Assembly (NCBI GenBank): GCA_015847255.1 | Contig: JADLZK010011221.1 | Location: forward strand, 496,001-560,000 | Source: Hyparrhenia diplandra | Taxonomy: Eukaryota; Streptophyta; Magnoliopsida; Poales; Poaceae | Direction of reading: 5' to 3' | Length of the DNA: 64,000 bases | Part shown: one piece after another, positions 22,484-34,899 of the stretch | Position numbering within the stretch: the stretch's first letter is position 1 | Layout of the letters: every line of letters starts with the position of its first letter | Translations under genes and position numbers: made by a program | Notes under the pieces: generated by a model | What the model saw: only the letters and a program-made list of their open reading frames with translations | Told to the model about the DNA's origin: nothing | Databases searched by the model: none

Positions 22484-22981
22484 TAAACTAAATTTAGTTC
22501 ATATATACCACACAATGAGATATTAACAATTTAAACTATGACAATTTATCAAAAGTTTGAGGTCACTCTTTCAGAGGTATTAATTTAACTTGTGGCATGT
22601 CCAGATTGGTACCATTAGTAGAGGTGTCTCTCCAATTATGGGGGTTCGCTCCATTGGTTACAACCGCATCGGGGAGCCATCAAGGGATGCAGATGCTGTC
22701 ATCCTTGGAGCGATCAATGATAATCGAGATTGGCCAACCAATTGCTAAAAGCATGAAAGGGTATAGTCAATATCAAATTTGCATAGTATTTGTATGAGTT
22801 AAATTAAGAAACATGCCGGAACTCAGTACATAACAGAGCATAACATTGAAATGTTTGCAACCACTAAATTGTTCCACGGTCAGACTCTATAACTTTGTTG
22901 ACACGAAGATGTGAAATTTCCATGCATTGACCACGAGAAACTATTACAATGAAACAAGTTCATGTTCCAATCGACTGAAAC

Positions 22982-23067
22982 TCTAGTAGTAAGTTTCTTC
23001 CTCAAACTCTAGTAGTAAGTTTCTTCCTCAAACTCTATAAAGTACTAGTAGTAAGTTTCTTCCTCAA
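22982..23067 (+). repeat. tandem repeat, three copies of about 26 bp
   Basis: The unit CTAGTAGTAAGTTTCTTCCT followed by CAAACT is repeated at about 22982, 23008 and 23046; the third copy is offset by a short insertion (ATAAAGTA). Confidence 0.8.
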
Positions 23068-23089
23068 CCGGCTAGCGGCCGGGAACACT

Positions 23090-23430
23090 ACTTCTTCTTC
23101 CTCTTGCGTGTTCTACTTTGTTTCTCTTCGATCCTCGCCGTCGTTGAGCGTCGGGGGTTGACAGCGGCGGCGGACGGTGGCAAGGGAAGGGGGGGATGGT
23201 GGCGGCGGCGGTGTGTATGCGTGCCTGGAGATGGGGATGGAGATAGAGGGCAAGGACGAGCAACTGGGCTGGCTAGACCGGCCCGTTCCAGATACAAAGA
23301 GAAGGAGGCAAGGTTGGGGGGGGGCATTTTCGTTGAGTTGCAAGCGGGTGCTAGCGTGGACGGGTGACCTGGCTCTCCACATCGACCAAAGTGGTAAAAT
23401 TGTATCGCTTGGCCACGAGCCATGCTAAAA
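23090..23430. other. GC-rich island, coding status unknown
   Basis: Frames of 80-110 codons exist on both strands (for example 23104-23367 plus and 23088-23423 minus). They are Gly/Arg- or Pro/Ser-rich mirror images with no domain I recognise. It could be a captured first exon or non-coding. Confidence 0.3.
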
Positions 23431-26400
23431 ATATAGTGCCATCCATTAGAGTGAGATCTGGAAAGTTTTCATCTGCTATAATGGTAAAAAGGTTATATTT
23501 CCTGGAAAACGGCGACTAGAGCGAGGCAGAAGTCAAGGGGCCTTTTTTTAATAAGACTATACAAAGCAAAAGATGTTTCTAGTATGGAGCCCAGGTGGCC
23601 CAATCGCTGAACGTGGCCTGGCTAAAGAACTGAGGAAGCGTCATGGCTCCCTGTGCATCCGATGTGTCGCAGCTGAGAATTAAGGACTGTACAGGGATCC
23701 GACGTTGCATAGGTAAAAATGGAGGAAGGGTCAGAGAAATGAAGGTTTTAAATATTGGACACATCTAATGCATGTTCACTTTCATTGTGTCTATATTCCT
23801 CTGTTCCATGAATCTTTAAGAGTCGCAACTGACTCATCTCATAACCTAATTTCTACTTTCTTTCTTCCCTAGAAACATCATGTCCTTGCAAACATCATTA
23901 GTTGTCTAAAGGCTCCATCTAACTAAAGAAGTTAAATTTGTTAGCACAATATCCTGTTGTGGCAAAGCACTCAAGGCGAGCTAGGTTAGACACTATTGCT
24001 TCTATGTTATATATGTGTTGCCTTTGCAATTGTTTTTTTTATTATTTTTGAGCGAAGAAACATACCTTTATATACAGTGCCCCTCCACATTTGGGACAAA
24101 GTCGATACTCAATGCGGTGCCATCTTGTAGAAGAACACTTACTCGTTGGCATGCGTGTGGTCAGGGTAGAAGCAACTCTTAGAGCGGAAAAATGGCCACA
24201 ACACCAGTCATGGATGGCAAAGACTTATGTAGAGGTGGGTGATGTCATACGCTGTGGGTATTAGAAGCAGGACGCGAAGCACCTTGTTGGGATTCTGGGT
24301 TCTGATTACGAGCAATATGTTGTAGAGCCCGTCTCAAATTAACTTAGCCACCTCTCCCGGAGACGTCGTAGGAGCTTCATTGTGGCGCCACCTCCTACCT
24401 GAGACGTCTTAGGAGTTTCATTGTGGCTAGGAGTTGTAAAGCTTTTGCTAGTTTAGAATTTATATATTTCAACATATACGATCCTAAAACAAAAAAAGAA
24501 AGATTAACATGATTTCACACAAGAATACAAGATTAATACAACAGTAAAGAATAGCATAAGTCCAAGAAAAAGGAGCTACTAGCTAGCAAACTCACATGTT
24601 CTCTAGAAACCAATCAACTATGCACAAATAGCTCGATATACCTTGTGTTGTCCCCATCAGAAAAAACATCACCTAGGTTTTACACATATTAAAACACCAC
24701 TAAGTGCATACAGTCCTTAACACACATTTATACCGCCAACATTAATTTCAATAAAATAATTTAAATAATGACCACTAAAGCTTAGAGATACTTATTTATG
24801 ACTAAAGTTTCCACAAGTTTTGGTATATATATGTTTTGTAGAGACAATCATGGAAAACACCAAAATACGCTTCTCGGAAGGCATATTTGAGTAAAACAAA
24901 TATAAAATCACACCATAGAGCAGAAATAGGATGAAACACCAAAGAAGAGATGCATCCATGCCATCCAACAAGGCCACCAAAGGAAAGTGGTGCCCAGCGA
25001 AGCCGACCTAGTGCGGCCGCACCGCCCCAACTCGTCTCGGGCCCACATTTCTTCGAAGGTGCATTTATGACACGGGGAGGCGGTTGGATGTGGCGGTTTT
25101 CTAAAATACAAGAAAACGGACCTCTCCCTCCACTATAAGAAGACCCCATCTTCACATTCAAGGGACAACAACACACAAGAGCGAAAAGAGCATCAAAGCA
25201 AGATCACAACTCTAAAGGGATATGCCCTATACTAGCTATCTAGAGGAAGAAAATGAGATGTCAAGGGCTAGAGCAAGGAAGTGTCAGGCTTGTCGGTGTC
25301 TCCCTGAGCTTGTACCTCGATGAACACATGTTTGACACCTTGACGGGATCTTAGCTAAGTAAGTGTTTGTGATTCTTATAATCTTTTATGTCTGATGTTT
25401 AGTTGAGCTTTACCTTTACTTGTTTGCAGGTTCATCGTCCATCCCCATGGCAGATACTCTAGTAGAGGCTCCCTGATAAAGACGGGTCACCCAACGTAAT
25501 GCTAGAGTAGTAATCAATAGCGTAGATGTGGTGTCTAGGCTAGAGGTTGCCTTCATTTGCCTTGTAGTCTATGGTAGTGGGGTAGGTGGTGATAACCCTT
25601 TTCCGTCCCTCGCACTCCCCCACGTTCCGCTATCTGATGAGAGCCATAGGCTATCAGACCAGATGCAATCTGGTGCTCGAAGTGAGCAAATGCAAGTAAA
25701 GTTAGCTACCCAAAACACCTAAGAGGTATAGAATCTGTCTCTACCTCTTTCCATCTATACCCTTGTGTTCTCCTTGGACGAACTAGCTAGAGGAAAGTAT
25801 AATCGTACCATGTGGAAAATACAATAGCATGAATACTTCCGAGTAAAGGCTACAACGCTAATTTAAATGCGCTTATTGACTCTTGTACATTCATTAAGAA
25901 ATACCAACAGGAAGATATATCATGTTCCCTATCCACCCCAATTGTGAAACCACACTTTTAAAAAATGTGAAACCACAAGAAGCGACACACACACATAACC
26001 GAATCTGCTCACCAAGGGCATGTACCAGGTGTGTTATGGGCATCCTCCTCGTTTGTGCCCATGTCAGTGATGGCCTCCCGCCATCATTCTCCTAGTAAGT
26101 TGTTGTCATGATCAACACCCTTTTAAACAAGTACCCAAGATGATAGTCTTCCATTAACTATGCTCAAGACATATTCATGATGCATTTAATAAATCTAATT
26201 TGATATGTTTTGTCCTCTAAAAATTATCCACATCTAAATGCGTTATCAAGTAACAACTAAATCTTGGCATAAATTACTACCACTTCCAATATGTAAAACA
26301 ACCTAAGTAACCTAAACCTTTCATCTATATTACTCTTGTCTACTATTATGAGAAATGATATGAAAGTACTACATAAATTTGTATCTAAATTTATCCCCTT

Positions 26401-26977
26401 TGTTATTTGAAAAATAACATAAATCTAAATTTACCTACATTATTTTGATCTAAATTTACCTACATCATTTTGTTCTCCTTTTTGGACATTTGTGTGCAAT
26501 ATATTGGATCCAATCGGAATGTGCTTGGAAATAAAATGAGAACAACACAATGGTAGTATGATATTAGCTATTTATTTATTAATGTATGCACTTTATAGTA
26601 CTATTACAAATAAATCTTCATACATATGAGTCCCTATACGTGAAGTGTCTACATACATTAGTTTAGACGGTTATGCCCCAATTTTCTCTTTAAGTAATCA
26701 CTTCTCAGTCAGCTAGCCAAATGATTTTATCATGTTGAATCACTTCTACCAGAGAAATAGTAGTACAGCTACAGAATCAAAGAGGGGAGGTCTGCCAGTC
26801 TAGCCCTCGTCAAAAGCGTCGTTTGATTGGACCATTGGTTACTTCATTGCTCTCTGTTGTGTAATGTTTTCTCACACAATGACTAAGACTTTAGCAATTA
26901 CTCTTTTCATCCTAAAAAATAAAGCAAACATCACTTTTCCAAAAAAACAAATCAAACATTCTCATGTTTGAATGAAT
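23431..26977. other. gene-free AT-rich region
   Basis: No gene supported. At about 24340-24430 a unit of about 45 bp (GAGACGTC, TAGGAG, TTCATTGTGGC) is repeated twice. Purine-rich short frames at 24792-25176 show no domain. Confidence 0.45.
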
Positions 26978-26986
26978 TTATAGGAA

Positions 26987-27752
26987 GAGTAAAGTTCAAC
27001 ACCAGTCCTTACTTGTTTGACTGTGTCATCCCAAACCCTAAACTCACAAATCAATCCTTTAGGTCCTCAAACTTGTTCGGCTATGTCATCCCGGTCCCAT
27101 AACTTGTAAATCATCCGGTCCATAAATTTGGTTTTGAGTCTCATCTAGGTCCAAACAAGACTCTATATCAACAAATAAATAATAACTTTTTCATACAATC
27201 TCAAATGAAGACATACTATGTGACAAAATCATATCTCTCGACGCGATCTACAAGTTTGTAGTTGAAAAGTTTTTGAATTAAAACTGTTTAGAGTCCCAAA
27301 ATTTAATTTAAAAATTTAAATTTCAAAATCTATAATCTTACATCAATCTTTTGGAACCCAAACGGTTTTAATTCAAAAATGTTTCAAATACAAAGTTTTA
27401 ATTTAAAAATATTTTGTGTCGAGGGCCATACTTTTGATATAAAGTTTATCTTCATTCAAGTTCATACGAAAAGTTTTGATTTTTCTATATGAAGTTTTTT
27501 AGATCGCCTTGTTTTGACCCGGATGAGACTTAAGACAAAGTTTAGGGGCTGGAATGATCTGACTAGACAAGTTTGAGGATCTAAACATACGATTTACAAG
27601 TTTAGAGACTAGGATGACACAAGTCAAATAAGTTTATGAACCGAGATGGTATATATGGACAAGTTTAAGGACCTGAATGGTCGATTTGCGAAGTTTAGGG
27701 ACCGGGATGACACAATAGTACAAGTTTAAGGACCAATGGTAGACTTTTACTC
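26987..27752. mobile_element. Mutator-like element (MULE), non-autonomous
   Basis: The element is flanked by a perfect 9-bp direct repeat TTATAGGAA (26978-26986 and 27753-27761), the target duplication size of Mutator elements. Ends are GAGTAAAGTTCAACACCAGT and, inverted, GAGTAAAAGTCTACCATTGG. Both arms carry repeated phrases such as GTGTCATCCC or GGGATGACAC and AAGTTTAAGGACC or GGTCCTCAAACTTG, giving long imperfect terminal arms. At 766 bp with no open frame, it needs transposase from elsewhere. Confidence 0.85.
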
Positions 27753-27761
27753 TTATAGGAA

Positions 27762-29040
27762 ATAGTACCAACGTTTATATCTCAAATAAGATCCATTTTG
27801 AAAATGTATTCCATAACGAATTTTACTTAGTGCACATTATAAACGTGTTAAGATTTTTGAAGATATTTAGTTAAACTTGAGATTGATTGGCTCCTCATAA
27901 GTGAGATTATCATTTTTTTAGGTGGCACTAACCGAATTTGACGAGAATGGTATCTCCAAATAGAACATTAAAATAAACTATGACCATTGACAAATGTATC
28001 TCTACGAGGATTTATCTGTTAGAACATTCATGCCACTTTTTTTCCTTTTTTTATTATTTGATGCATTTCTTGTTCAATGGTTTCCTATGCAAATGTGTTG
28101 TTGCATTATTAGGTCATGGACCACCCTAGGATTTGGCTAGTGCTGGATTTGGAACTAGAGGAATGTGTTGTCTAGTAGTACTCTTGAAGGTTGTATATGG
28201 AACACCCTGTCGTTTGCATTACATCTAGAAATAGACCATCCGTGCTCAAAATCCTAGGTACGTGGCATTTGGATAAGTGACCCGCTGATCTGAGACCTCA
28301 AAATACAAGGTCCGTCCTTTTGAAGAAGACTCGTAAATTCTCAAGAACCACATCTGATCTGGGGTCCTGTATTAGGAGGCTTTTGTTGATAAGTAGTACG
28401 GTCTTGTTATGATGTTTATCTAGAATCTGTGTGCTAGTGATGATCTTCTTTCACAAAAAGAGAGATTCCAGTATGTGGATAGTATCTGGCAAGTTGGCAA
28501 GTTGGTGAGAATTATAAGAACGTAGCTTTCGGGGTCCCATTGGCCATCCGCCGACGGCCCCCGCACAAGTACACGAGATGTGGAGCGCCACATGCGTCTC
28601 CGCTGCACTTCACGGATGAGCGCGACCGGACGAGGTCCTGGTCAGGTCGGCACACGTCTGGCCAAGAGCCAATGGGCCATGCACTTTTTATTCCCTTGTC
28701 ACCTCAGCTCAGGAAGTCGGCAGCGCGCAGGTGGTCGACGCCCGGCACGCCGGCGCCGCTTCCTAGATCCTAATCCCGGTCCCCGGACTTGAATCCGCAT
28801 CAGTACTAGTATCTCGCACAGCAACCTGATCCGATGCATGTGGCGCCGTCCCAGAGTTCTTGAGCCCTGATTGGGTTGCTGAGCCTCGCCGACCAGAGTG
28901 AACACCGCGCACGTGTTCAATTTCTATCTATGGATACCCGTCGTCCGATCGATACTACGACATCATATCACGCTGACGCACGCACGCACGCCGATCGGTA
29001 TGAATCGTATGATATGGATAAACACGAATCCGAAATTCAA
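27762..29040. other. intergenic, no supported gene
   Basis: AT-rich to about 28500, then a GC-richer patch (28540-28900) with short frames on both strands and no recognised domain. Confidence 0.4.
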
Positions 29041-29044
29041 CTTA

Positions 29045-29313
29045 GGCCTCGTTTAGATGGCTAAAAATTAGAACCGAATGTCACATCGCATTAATCGTGA
29101 AGACGTTTCGTTTGTTAGTGGTAAATATCATCCTACCATGGAGTAACTAGGCTCAAAAAAAGAATCGCCTCGCAATGTACATCTAAACTGTGTAATTAGT
29201 TATTTTTTTACCTATATTTAATATTCGAACATATGTCTTTTGGTGTATTTAATGTGATGTGATGGAGAGAAAGTGGGAAAAAGGTTAGAAATTTTAGCCA
29301 TCTAAACAAGGTC
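29045..29313. mobile_element. MITE, Tourist/PIF-Harbinger-like
   Basis: Left end GGCCTCGTTTAGATGGCTAA and inverse right end GACCTTGTTTAGATGGCTAA match closely. The flanks carry TTA on both sides (29042-29044 and 29314-29316). The element is 269 bp with no coding content. Its interior matches the MITE at 34619 in opposite orientation, so both belong to one family. The superfamily is inferred from the TTA duplication and end sequence. Confidence 0.75.
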
Positions 29314-29319
29314 TTAGGC

Positions 29320-31725
29320 ACACTGGTCGTCTGGTCAGAAGTCAGATTAAAACATTCTCGATCGGCGATTTGCTTGCGTACTCTACCATGCGTGACAGCG
29401 ATGCGTGACAGCGCCGAGCTCGGATGGCAAAGGCGCGCGCACTACAGGTGGTGCAATTGCAGGCGCGTAGTGCAGTAGTGCAGTGCGTTTATATTTGAGT
29501 ACATCTTTGACTTTAACACTACAGCTCCCACGACTCAGTCAAAAAAAATACAGTTTTAAATACATCTTTGACTTTAACACTACAGCAGTGCGTTTATATT
29601 TGAGTAAAGTACTAGCAGCATCTTGGTACACTAAGAGCAGGACCTGTTAGATCATCTCAACAAAAGTCTAGTAACTAATGACCTGACCTTTACCAAACAG
29701 ATAGCCTAAACATATAGAGTAACTTTTGCATTGTCCTGTTCACTTGAACTTATCACTCGGTTTATCAGTCATAGCACATTGTTTTTCTCTCACAATAAAA
29801 CAACATCAACTGGCTTATCAACCGCAAAACCATCAGCTAAACAGTCCTAAAAGCTCGTTAGTTCATTAGTAATTTGCCAGAACAAGCCTCGCGTGAACTA
29901 AGGGGATCTTTGACCACCATACGCCACCACCAATACGAAGGCTGCCACAATTATTGCACTCTTGCTGATTGGTTGGCACTCCGGTGTTGGTAGATATGTG
30001 GTGCAGTCATCTATAGAGTGCGGCTGGATAAGTCATGGAACTAAACATGTTGTGCTTGTAACATGAAAGCACCTATAGAGTGTTAACATGGAAGCTTTTT
30101 GCGACGAAAGAAGAATTATATTAGACACAAGATGGCCAGGTACATCAACATGTTACAAGCACTCGATTACACTACAAATATTCAAACTGGTTATCATCTA
30201 AGACCATCTACACCGTGAACTGTAAAGACGTCTTTGGAGGAGGCAGTAGCGTAAAAAGAGCTGCCGGCGGCGGGCTTTGTAAGCACACGCTACACTCCAG
30301 GAATGGCCTGTCAGACGGTACAGATAGCGAGATATAGCGCGTCTCCGGTACAGCCAAGTGGGGTCCGCCGATGGCCAGAGAAGCGCGCAACAGAGAGAGC
30401 AGCGGGAGAGAGAGGGAGGAGAGAGGTGATACCATGCGGTGCGGGTCCTAATTGTTTGAAATACCAAAAATGTTATATCTCGCAAAACCAAAAAACCAAA
30501 TTAAATTTCGATTGCACCATTAAATTCGTTTCGATAAATCCTTCAAAACAAGATCACACATTAATATATTTAGATAAAATTATAAATGGGCCCTACTGTT
30601 GGTGGTTGGTATAGAGTAGAGATATAAAAGAAAGATGAGTGCGGGGAGATAGGACCAGTAAAAGGAGAGAATCTTGATGACTAGGATGTATAGAGAAGGT
30701 AAATAGAGGAACATGAGTGCGGATAGTCTAAATTGTAACCATCTTTGAACAACAACCAGATCTCAAAACCAATTAAACATGTACGGCGATTTGCGGTATG
30801 GATCAGATGTGCTGAGACAAACATACTCGCAAAAGGCCTAAGTATAGATAACCAACGAACAACGACCAACATTCATGCAAGCGGAATTGAATAACTTCTT
30901 TTTCCTAGTGTCTTCCTTCTTCTTTTCGCCCATCGAAGAATGAAGTAGATTGACCTCGACTTATTCTCCCTAGTCTTTCATCGTGGCGGATCCAACTATA
31001 TCAAAATGGAGAAGAGACCGACAAAAATTATTCCATGGCGACGACATCATCTCCGCCATGATGTCCCCATCTGGAAAGAAAAGTCTCTATATCGTCATGC
31101 CAATGAAGTTGTTGACACCGTAGTTGTCGCCGGGTCATCTTCAACGGTGTTGCCATGGAGAAAATGATTCCAAACCGTCCCCTCGCCGAAGAGTAGTAGG
31201 AAGAAGAGATAAATCTCCAACACCAAGAAACTTTGGCAGCACAAAAGGACCCTAACCCTAAACACTTGACCTACTGAAACCTTATTAAAAATGATGGATC
31301 CCCACTCCCTTCATCCTTCGGCGAGATGTCGAAGAGGTAGTGAGGGGGAATAGTAGTGGACCAAGTGAGTAACAGCGCTCTACATCGAACGGACTACTTT
31401 GTTTACATTGCAATATGTTGAGATGGCGAGATGACAGATTACAATAGGGCTAAGCCTTGAGATTTTCGATGATTACAACAAACATAGATACTAGCTATTT
31501 ATATCGGAGGCCTACTTGCCCTACAAGTTACATAAGTCGTGCCCTAGTTAGACTCTGTACGTGATCCGTGGATAACCTTCCTTGAATAGGCGAGTTGTGA
31601 CATACTAGGCGTCCGTTGGTATGGATTCGATAGCTAGCATATCCCATAGTCGCCACTGGCCCTGCCCTGGGAGTATAGAACCATCAGCTATATTTCAGTC
31701 TACCTAAAATTTTTAGTTTGACTAG
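29320..31725. other. intergenic with an interleaved repeat
   Basis: Two phrases, GTGCGTTTATATTTGAGTA and TACATCTTTGACTTTAACAC, each occur twice within 29484-29605. The remainder holds no supported gene. Short frames near 30200-30610 are low-complexity. Confidence 0.45.
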
Positions 31726-31844
31726 ATTGTACTCCCTCCGTCCAAAAAAAAAAAGAATGACGTTATAGGAAGCGCGCGTGCGGTCAAACTTTCTTAACGT
31801 TGACTAAGTTTGTAGAAAATACATGCAACATTTAAATCTTCAAA

Positions 31845-33915
31845 TCTTACTACTAAAAAGAGTGAAAAGCAATCGTCCATCCGGCAGACTCACCCCGCCT
31901 CCGCATGAAACACCGTCCGGCTAAAAATAGGAATTTCACCCCGCTAAACACCCGCCCGGCTATAATCACCCCGCTCCCTACCAACCGCCGCATGCCACAC
32001 GCGTTAGCTAAAAATAGAAATTTAATTCTTGAATATTAAATCAGTAATATCACCCCACAAACCTATAATTGTGATTGATATGTTTTCTAGATAGATTTAC
32101 AAACATGGGTTTAGATTAAATGCAAACTTTTGTGTTCACTTTGAAAAATGCTTTTGCCTTTTTCTTTTTCAGATTATTATTGCTTTTAAAATTGAAACAT
32201 GTATTTTTATGATTTTTTTTCTTGCTCCTGTTGCAACGCATGGTAAGAGTAATTTGCATCTAACATTATAAATTATAATTATAATTGGCAGTTTCATAAC
32301 CACATGACATATGCTTTTAGCTAACTGTGTAGTCACTACTGCACTTAGCCTCATGTTGCATGATATGATAACTTTTTTTGTATGTATCATTTTGGGATAA
32401 TTTGTACCATGAGTATCCGGGATGATTGCCTTCAACTTAAATATCTTGAAGATGATACCTAATAATCGTATTTTCATTACTCTCCCCCTTCGAATTTGTG
32501 AGCTTGTTCTAAATGCGTGATGTTTCTAAACTATATTTATTGTTTTAGCATTAGAACCCCACTAATTACATGACATTTAGTATGAGTTTAGCCCTAAAAT
32601 GGTGGGCATAAAGAGGGATTTTTGGCTTTTCACTTTACTCAAAGATCAAGTGCACTGAGGGCAGTTAGAGGAACTAAAAAAAATTGAAATTGATGGCAGC
32701 CTTCCCTCACTGTTATCATCAAATATCTTGTCAAATTTAGAGTCGTAGAAGGTGCACAATGAGAATTTGTTTTTGGCCAAAATAATCCAAAATTATTTGT
32801 AGTTGAACCACTTTAAAATTATCTAAGTTTCTATTGGTACCAATACTAATTAATTGTACACCTCTCAGCTTTGCATATACAATTGTGACTTGAGTTTATT
32901 ATTTTAGATCTTGAGAGTCATTTATTAACATAACTATGTCCTCTTCCTTCCAATGGAGGGCTGGTGGTGAGATCCTGTATGGTGTTTATTTATATATGGT
33001 GGCATAAGTCCACGCTTACAACCAGCCACCGGGTGATCCAACCTTAAATTTATGACAATCACATGTCCGCGGATCGCAATATATTATCTTTCTTTATTAA
33101 CGTAGTATTTATTGGCAGCCAATGATATATGGCGCACAACCAAAGACCGGGCAAGAATGAGAATGATGCTTCACGATGATCACCTTGACTATGCCATGTC
33201 GAAATATTTGCAATATCATCCAGACTTTGTGACAACATGTTTTGTTGTTGACAGCAACAACTCGGTGCAATGCCACCTTTGCCTCCACGCGTGGAGGGTG
33301 CTAACCGAAGAGATAGTAACAGAGGTGACGGCGGACATAGTTGGCGACATCGCCCTTGCTAGCTTTTCCCTTGTGAGCTGTACTCTCATCACTTCATGTG
33401 AAGCATTTGTACGAGATGGGATAGGAGCATGTGTTCTTGTCCCCGTGATAAGACCTACGATGGGAGGATGCTTGTACCACCCGCTTTTTTTTGTTAATTT
33501 AATTTTCATGCAATGCATACTTGAAAATGTGATAGCCTTGTAATTCTTGCCGCCTTCCAACACCTATAATAGTGAATTGATCAACAAAGCACCTATGAAC
33601 TCGAAGCTTTGTTGGCTTTACATGGGACAAATACATGTGCACTCTAAGCTTTAGGTTAAAATGCTTATTTTATAAGGTTTTTATGCAACTTCGATTGGAG
33701 GGTTGTTGGCCTTATTTTGCAAATGTAAAATTCTAAACAACTTCAAGCGTTTCGGTACTTAAATTTATCTTCGTGATCGAACCTCTTGTTGTCGAGGATC
33801 TATTATATGGCCGTAACACATTGAAGTCCAAAGGAAATGAGAATTGTTGATCACGGAAGAAGTAAAAAGTGAATGACATTTTTTTTCCGGTCAACGCCGC
33901 TGGCATTTAACTAAG
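31845..33915 (+). mobile_element. Helitron inserted in a Stowaway MITE
   Basis: The element starts TCTTACTACTAAAAAGAGTG directly after a host A, which is the form of plant Helitron 5' ends. It ends ...GCATTTAA-CTAAG before host T (about 33911-33916); the standard terminal CTRR is read as CTAA or a one-base variant of CTAG. The near-end hairpin is weak (GCC-GCT-GGC). The host sequence resumes exactly in register with the interrupted MITE, which fixes both boundaries independently. No Rep/helicase domain is visible, so it is non-autonomous. Early sequence shows repeated CACCCCGC and GTCCGGCT motifs. Confidence 0.68.
33112..33543 (+). CDS. hypothetical 143-codon frame within the Helitron
   Basis: The frame MAANDIWRTTKDRARMRMML... 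is the longest open frame in the Helitron and has a fairly even residue mix, unlike the simple-repeat frames nearby. It contains a hydrophobic middle (residues about 78-96) and several Cys residues. I do not recognise a domain. It may be a captured exon or a chance frame; there is no promoter or splice evidence. Confidence 0.2.
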   Translation: MAANDIWRTTKDRARMRMMLHDDHLDYAMSKYLQYHPDFVTTCFVVDSNNSVQCHLCLHAWRVLTEEIVTEVTADIVGDIALASFSLVSCTLITSCEAFVRDGIGACVLVPVIRPTMGGCLYHPLFFVNLIFMQCILENVIAL

Positions 33916-34072
33916 TAAATTTGTTAAAAAACAAGACTTAAAGATCTTTCCGATGATACTAATTATTTAGCGTAAATATTTATATAACATCTTAAAATAT
34001 AATTCTGACATTTTGAAAACGTTAACTTCTCAAAAGCGAGAATGACATTTATTTTTGGGGACGGAGAGAGTA

Positions 34073-34514
34073 TGTTTGTATGATCCGGAACAAGCTAAGA
34101 CACACACGAAGCAAACAATTTGACCTTGACGTGTTTGACGCTGACCGGAGCGCCACGCCACCGCGCCCTGTTGGTATTTCAGGAGCGTGGCTCCTGAATC
34201 CGCAGTGGACGCCCCGCGCCCAGGAGCTGTCGCCAATCTGTACGCGTCGCCGTCGAATCACCACCAGTTCTCGTTACCACGTCAGACCCACGTCTGCAGT
34301 AAGCACCAAAGTTCCACGCCACCAACACAGGACACAGCACACGGGCGGGGGCAGTATCGGCAAGTGGCCAAAACAAATGGAGAGTGGCCAAAGCAAAGGC
34401 ACTGGTATTCCGTGACCTCCCTTTTGGGCGTGGGGCCCGGAAGGCACGATTGTGTCGCGGAACGAGTGATATTTTAGGTACAAGTACTCAGCAGCAGCAT
34501 GGATCTCATTTTTG
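34073..34514. other. intergenic
   Basis: Overlapping frames on both strands over 34080-34477 are mirror-image and without recognised domains. No gene supported. Confidence 0.4.
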
Positions 34515-34618
34515 GTGCCTGAACAACGACCTTGAATTGAATAAAGAATACACGGGTTCACTTCGTGCCTGACAGGCGACAGCACAGCAGGGATAGTCGC
34601 AGTTAAGAAAACAATACC

Positions 34619-34899
34619 GGCCCTGTTTAGAACCCCAAATTTTGCACCAAATTTCACTATACAAAAAGAAGATTCCCCATCACATCACAACGCCGACACG
34701 TATCGAAAGTCTTAAATGTAGGTAAAAAATAAACTAATTGCACAGTTTAGATGTGCGTTTAGAGGCGATTCTTTTGAGCCTAGTTACGCCATGGTAGGAT
34801 AATATTTATCACTAACAAACTAAACGTCTTCACAAAGTGTCGAGATGTGACATGCTACGGGATTTTTTTGTACCAAATTTTGGTGATCTAAACACACCC
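34619..34899. mobile_element. MITE in copy A, empty site in copy B
   Basis: Ends GGCCCTGTTTAGAACCCCAA and, inverted, GGGTGTGTTTAGATCACCAA. The flanking 3-bp repeat ACC (34616-34618 and 34900-34902) is single in copy B (37154-37156), which is an exact empty site. 281 bp; same family as 29045-29313, inverted. Confidence 0.85.

Larger units (their letters stand above)
31727..34072. mobile_element. Stowaway-type MITE split by a Helitron
   Basis: The left half (31727-31844) begins TACTCCCTCCGTCC and contains GCGCGTGCGGTCAAACTTTC. The right half (33916-34072) ends GGGGACGGAGAGAGTA after AAGCGAGAATGACATTTA. The two halves together resemble one full grass Stowaway-family MITE of about 275 bp. The roughly 2.07 kb between them is a later insertion. 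Confidence 0.7.
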
